NCBI GenBank assembly: GCA_018857735.1
Contig: JABMCL010000882.1
Location: forward strand, 100,001 to 164,000
Source of the DNA: Alviniconcha marisindica
Taxonomy: Eukaryota > Mollusca > Gastropoda > Provannidae
Reading direction: 5' to 3'
Length of the DNA stretch: 64,000 nucleotides
Position numbers and translations under genes: made by a program. The notes below the pieces were generated by a model. The model ran no database searches, was not told where the DNA came from, and saw only the letters and a list, made by a program, of their open reading frames with translations. Shown one piece after another: positions 59,886 through 64,000 of the stretch (positions are counted from its first letter, which is position 1; each line of letters opens with the position of its first letter).

Positions 59886-60352
59886 AGCGGGGATAGCTCA
59901 GTGGTTAGAACGCCGGACTCGTGATCAAAAGGTCGCGGGTTCGAATCCCTGCTGGAGCAGCGGGAGAATTTTCTTCTCCAGGGTCAACTTTCTGTGCTGA
60001 CTCTTATTTCGGTATCCGTTCCAGCCCCGTGTTACCACAGTAGCACGTAAAAGATTCCGGTCATTCTGCCAAAAGCGCAGGTGGCAAGTTACAGCTAAAC
60101 ACGCGTACACCTTACGTTTGTGGCTTTGCATGAAGTGACATGGTGCATGGTTGTATGGTGTACACAGAACGCGCCGAGATGGCAGCAATTTCTTGTGGCA
60201 CCAGCTATGCCAGCACTGTAAGTACACCACTTCAGTGGATATTCAAAAAACGTGCTATAAAAAAAAAAGCTATTCACTCATGTAGAATCACATGCGAGCG
60301 CAGAGAGTCTGCTTGAGAGCGGAGAATAGCGCTATGTAAAAGCGATCAATAA
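59886..60352 (+). mobile_element. SINE family 2, copy with tRNA-like head
   Basis: Starts with ggggatagctcagtggttag (A box) and gcgggttcgaatccc (B box), so the head is tRNA-derived. The body runs through ttacagctaaacacgc, gcatggttgtatggtgtaca, cagaacgcgccgagatggca and gtctgcttgagagcggagaa, and ends at agcgctatgtaaaagcgatc plus (AAT)n. It is the fullest of four copies (others at 9075, 13838 and 35590). Confidence 0.8.
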
Positions 60353-60639
60353 TAATAACAATCTGCTGAAAAACTGTCAGCCATTAATAGGCCAATGGTC
60401 AAACATACTTGGCCATCAGCTGTTACCAATCCCTTGAGAAACAATGTTCTTTCACTGTAACTAAAAGAAACTGTTTCCAGGACCCCTGTTTGAACAGGCT
60501 GTCTATCATGATGAAATAGGTATGCCCCACTGGAGTGGCAGCTGGACATCAGTACATGTAGGGGTACGATGCAGAGGCCCCATGCTGACACTAGACGGCA
60601 GGGTCCAAACCTTCACCTTCGGACGTTCCGCTCCCATGG

Positions 60640-60970
60640 TCACCCAGGCATGGGGACAGACATGCTAACAACACTCAGCAAGGTCAAACAACCATGGTGC
60701 CAGGCTACACATGCCATGATGCAGAACACTTGAGGCTGCATATCCAGGCACGGGGACAGACACACTAACGAGAGATGTTAAGGTCAAACAACCATGGTGC
60801 CAGGCTACAGACGCCGTGATGCAGAGCCCTTGAGGCTGCATATCCAGGCATGGAGACAGACACGCTAACAACACACAGCAAGGTCAAACAATGACCCTGC
60901 CAGGTTAAAGACACTGTAAAGCAGGGCGCTTCAGGCTGCACATCCCTGGCCCAAACTAACCGCAGGGGAA
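60640..60970. repeat. Approx. 95-100-bp tandem repeat, about three copies
   Basis: aaggtcaaacaaccatggtg, ccaggctaca, cttgaggctgcatatccagg and ggggacagaca recur. Located between the U2SURP stop and the SINE. Confidence 0.85.
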
Positions 60971-61445
60971 TGAAAAGAGGAGGCTTTGGCACGCTGGAAT
61001 GGGTTCTCCAGCAGAGGACTCGCCTACCAGCTGACTTTCCAAACGCAGCAGGCGAGAGTTTTCACGACGGTACCCGCTGCATCCCCTCATGCTGGCAGGC
61101 CTCCTTGTAACAGAACCATGGAGCTTTCAGCCGGTTTCGCTGCCTTCACACCGACTGTAATTATTGAGCAGGAAGTCTGGAAATTTACACGCACGTTCGT
61201 CCCCCCTGTGCAACGCTCAGCTTGTACTGGCCTGCAGCGCATTTGGAAAGCAGGTGTATTCTCAAACCAATGAGCTAATGTACGGTCAGTTGAAAACAGT
61301 CCCTTCCCTTCGATGGTCAGTGACATAGGCACACTTCCACACTTCCGAAGCCGATTCATTCAAACTGCAGACCGTTCAACCATGAAATCATACAGCACAG
61401 ACCACTGGCACTGCCTTTTTTCCCTTTTCTTTTCTTTTTTAGCAC
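60971..61445 (-). other. U2SURP 3' UTR, proximal part
   Basis: Directly downstream of the U2SURP stop codon. No coding features; short T-rich runs near 61410-61440. Confidence 0.45.
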
Positions 61446-61533
61446 TCAGTCTCGGTGCTTTCGGTGGCGCTTTCGACTGTGTGGTGATCTGGCTCGTGGT
61501 GATCGTGACCTTGACCTCTTGGATCGTTTGGGG
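61446..61533 (-). CDS. U2SURP: U2SURP terminal exon
   Basis: 88 nt after atttttcag; one C completes the Ser codon left by the previous exon. Encodes PKRSKRSRSRSPRARSPHSR and KRHRKHRD, then TGA at 61446-61448. RS-domain tail. Confidence 0.93.
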
Positions 61534-63466
61534 CTGAAAAATAAAATAAAATACAAAGGTGTTTTTTTGTGGTTGTTGCCTATCTTCTCTTGAAATGACT
61601 ACAGGAAATATCAAAATAAACAAGTGATTTTTTTTTTTGGGGGGGGTTCTAGTTGTTTTACTTCTCTTTAACTCAAAAACTCTCTAAGGGGGGGGGGGGG
61701 GGGGGGGGGGGCCAGAAATAATTGACAGGAACATCAAAAGTATCAAAAAATTACAAAAGTATGTTTGTATGCAGAAACAAGCAACATGACCAAAAAAAAA
61801 GTATTTACAAAAGTATATTTGTATGTTTCAAAAATACTCAAATACAAGGGAAGTGTGCAGCTTGGACTGAAAAATAATAATCACAGCTGACGTTTACAAG
61901 GGACATTTACATCTTCCAACTCGTGCCTGAATGAATGGACATTATTTAACCACTTCATTTGAACTCGTTTCTTCTTGTTTGTTTTTTTAACCTACACTGG
62001 GTTCACCTGAACCTACTGAGGTATAACTGTACCTACAAGAAGGATGCGTACATACCTCTTGTTCTTCTTGACCCGTTTAGGTGAATCCATCCTGGAAGCT
62101 CGTGGTGTTGTTGGTGACCTTGACCTTTGATGTTTCCGACTTTCTCTCACGCTGCCACCGGGAGAATCCATGCTTTCATTGTTCTTTTCCTGCAATTGTT
62201 TTTAACAGATAGCAACTAGAACAAGCAACAAAAAAGAAGCTCAAATGCGTATCTCACAACCAATAACCTGAGCTTGTTTGACATCTTCCAACTCATGGCT
62301 GAATGAAGGGTCATTATTTAACCACTTCATTTGAGCTGGTTTTTCTTAATGAAAGTTAACACACTGTTCAAATATATTTCTTGATTATGATCATCCACAA
62401 TATTTATCTGTCATGATTATGATCACCCACAGTATCTATCACCCATATGCAATCCCTACAAAAATACACACACACTCACACAAGCATTTCAAGATAGCCA
62501 ATGCACAACATCTATGAGCCAGAGTGGCAACATTTCTTCTGTAAAATAGCAACATCGTGTATGTAGTATTTTATCAATCCATCCACCTCACAAACAACAC
62601 AAGGAAGGAAATTGGTTTTCTCAACACCTAGTCAACCAAGACAGTTATATCAGGGCAACACAAACAGAACAAACAACAACAGCAACAACAAAAACCAATA
62701 CAGTGACAGGCGCACGGCCAACAGAGCGAGTACCTTGTTGAGGAGTTTCTTGCGATAGTGGGCAACCTGTTCCGAGATGGTCATGTGACTCTTGCGAGAG
62801 CGGCGCCCCGTCTCAAGGTCATCCTGGTACTTCACCACCTTCATCTGTCAAACACAGCCATCACACCACAGTTAGATCGGTTACCCTGCTTTTAACCCCT
62901 CTGTCTGTTCTTTTCTTTGTTTATTCATCCAGTTATTTCTTAGGATTGGCACAACCATCAACTGCAGGCAACCTTTTGGGTCTTTGCTCGTATTTATTTC
63001 ACAGCTCCCAATCAAAAGTGCAAAATCATAGTCGGCATAAGCCAAAATAGCACTAGACAGCAAATAACACACCCACCTCCCAAACCAAACAACACAAAAA
63101 CCAACAAAAAACACACTTCCAAAACACATCTCTAACACTACAAGTGTAGTCAATTTTAACGCCTCTGATGCTGCTTTTAATGTTATTTTCACAGGTTTTC
63201 AAATCAAAGTCTTTAGAAGTTAGCTGGACTGCCCTGTGGGGGATGACAAAAGTATTTAGACTTGACTTGAACTGGATGTGGCCTGGGTCTAGGATGGCCG
63301 ATGAACCAGCAAACCCGCATTACAATCAGAGAAAAACCCACCCACCTCAATCTCTCTCAGCTTTGCTCGCCTCTCCTCCGTCATCTCCTGTCGTTGTGAA
63401 GCGCCACCATCTTCGCTGTCGCTCGACTCACTGTTGGAGGCACCTCCGCCTGCTTCCTCCATTGGT
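61446..63466 (-). CDS. U2SURP: U2 snRNP-associated SURP motif protein (SR140), C-terminal four exons, partial
   Basis: Nuclear pre-mRNA splicing factor associated with U2 snRNP. Four exons (63346-63466, 62734-62844, 62056-62189, 61446-61533) join in frame with GT/AG borders. They encode the cwf21-type region (EMTEERRAKLREIE, then MKVVKYQDDLETGRR and ISEQVAHYRKKLLNK) followed by an Arg/Ser-rich tail ending RKHRD. Human U2SURP has the same order (SEEKRAKLREIE, VMKFQDELESGK, FQEQVEHYRDKLL, RS tail). The N-terminal RRM, SURP and CID regions lie beyond the right edge. Confidence 0.92.
61621..61711. repeat. Poly-T and poly-G homopolymers, U2SURP intron
   Basis: T run and G run near 61626-61647 and a long G run at 61688-61711. 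Likely assembly-length uncertain. Confidence 0.85.
61911..62348. repeat. Duplicated intronic block on both sides of a U2SURP exon
   Basis: 61911-61980 (acatcttccaactcgtgcct, ttatttaaccacttcatttg) and 62281-62348 (acatcttccaactcatggct, ttatttaaccacttcatttg) are direct copies flanking the exon at 62056-62189, a mild echo of the IPO5 pattern but without splice sites in the repeat. Confidence 0.75.
62056..62189 (-). CDS. U2SURP: U2SURP RS-region exon
   Basis: 134 nt, phase 0 entry after aattgcag, ends AAG AG before GTATGT. Encodes EKNNESMDSPGGSVRESRKH, QRSRSPTTPRASRMDSPKR and VKKNK. Low-complexity basic/Ser-rich tail. Confidence 0.92.
62734..62844 (-). CDS. U2SURP: U2SURP cwf21-region exon
   Basis: 111 nt, phase 0 at both ends; acceptor gtttgacag, donor GTACTC. 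Encodes MKVVKYQDDLETGRRSRKSH and MTISEQVAHYRKKLLNK, matching MKFQDELESGKRP and EQVEHYRDKLL of human U2SURP. Confidence 0.94.
63346..63466 (-). CDS. U2SURP: U2SURP exon upstream of the cwf21 core
   Basis: 121 nt after atccacag; one base completes the preceding codon, donor GTGGGT. Encodes PMEEAGGGASNSESSDSEDG and QEMTEERRAKLREIE. The acidic Ser-rich stretch followed by EERRAKLREIE is the U2SURP signature. Confidence 0.94.
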
Positions 63467-64000
63467 CTGTGGATACAATCACAGTACATAGCTATTCTAT
63501 AGTGTCGTGCAGGCTGAACGAGAAGAATATTGTAATAATAGATGGATGTTTCTGAATAAATGCCCCACACTGATGTGCTTGGCAACACGGGGAAAAAAAA
63601 CGACAACCAGAAAACAGTTACACTAATACATGTATTTACGCTTTCATCACCACACAACTGGCTGCTTGACCTAGTTTACCAGGACTTACTGAAATATATG
63701 ATACGCAGCTGGGCATGGTTCACTGCTGCGCTCACTTTGTCAACCCAACATAGTTCGCTACTGCCTGTGCTAGGATATCATCTGGTGGAGTGGAAGTTCA
63801 CAACTGATGGACTTACGTAGTCTCCTAAGAGGACTTTATGCTCTGTCAAAAAGCACACTGCTGTTCACTAAAACTCATGCTCCATCACTGTCCTCACTGT
63901 CGTTCACTATAACTCTCCACAGAAAGCACACTATTGCTTGCTAAAACTCACACTCCATGAGTGTCCTCATCCTACAGAATGCAAACTATCTGCTAGCACT
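63467..64000 (-). other. U2SURP intron, runs off the right edge
   Basis: No exon found. Contains a tandem-like pair of ctcactgtcgttcactataa and cactgctgttcactaaaact blocks near 63845-63940. Confidence 0.5.

Noticed and set aside
59886..59960. Functional tRNA gene
   Set aside because: tRNA-like head of a longer element with three other body copies in the window; the cloverleaf is imperfect and no terminator follows.

Overview
This is a eukaryotic, intron-rich window dense in minisatellites and microsatellites. The gene content is animal. The long TG/AG tracts, two tRNA-derived SINE families, non-LTR fragments and protein divergence suggest a lophotrochozoan, most likely a gastropod mollusc. 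That placement is inference from general genome character; no marker gene in the window settles it.

Three genes are supported. (1) On the + strand, 2451-2603, one exon of a secreted-type protein with a ShKT cysteine domain; a possible second exon lies at 3170-3267. (2) On the - strand, 18909-55928, a complete importin-5 gene (IPO5, a karyopherin-beta nuclear import receptor). I could assemble it as 28 coding exons with GT/AG borders and compatible phases at every junction. The sum is 3288 nt, i.e. 1095 residues plus stop, close to vertebrate IPO5 length. (3) On the - strand, 61446-63466, the last four coding exons of U2SURP/SR140, a U2 snRNP-associated splicing factor (cwf21 region and RS tail); the rest lies beyond the right edge.

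Layout: 1-2450 tandem arrays ending at the ShKT exon; 2600-18900 mostly repeats (39-, 61-, 95- and 33-bp arrays, SINEs, fold-back elements, homopolymers) that include the unmapped IPO5 3' UTR; 18909-55928 IPO5; 56000-61400 the interval between IPO5 and U2SURP, partly U2SURP 3' UTR; 61446-64000 U2SURP.

The most striking observation is that many IPO5 introns contain tandem arrays whose repeat unit is a copy of the neighbouring exon-intron junction. Acceptor-type arrays adjoin exons 4, 9, 13, 21, 26 and 28. Donor-type arrays adjoin exons 14, 17, 20 and 25. Decayed copies of exon 16 are also present. Each unit carries a copied splice site and a few to about 60 exon bases. The ShKT exon upstream has the same arrangement, with a SINE tail fused to its acceptor. 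Intron 20 is almost wholly two such arrays facing each other, and its donor array is in frame (45 bp, 15 codons per unit). This looks like a recurrent process of minisatellite birth at splice junctions, with the arrays acting as potential decoy or alternative splice sites. IPO5 and U2SURP lie in tandem on the same strand; nothing suggests functional coupling beyond proximity.
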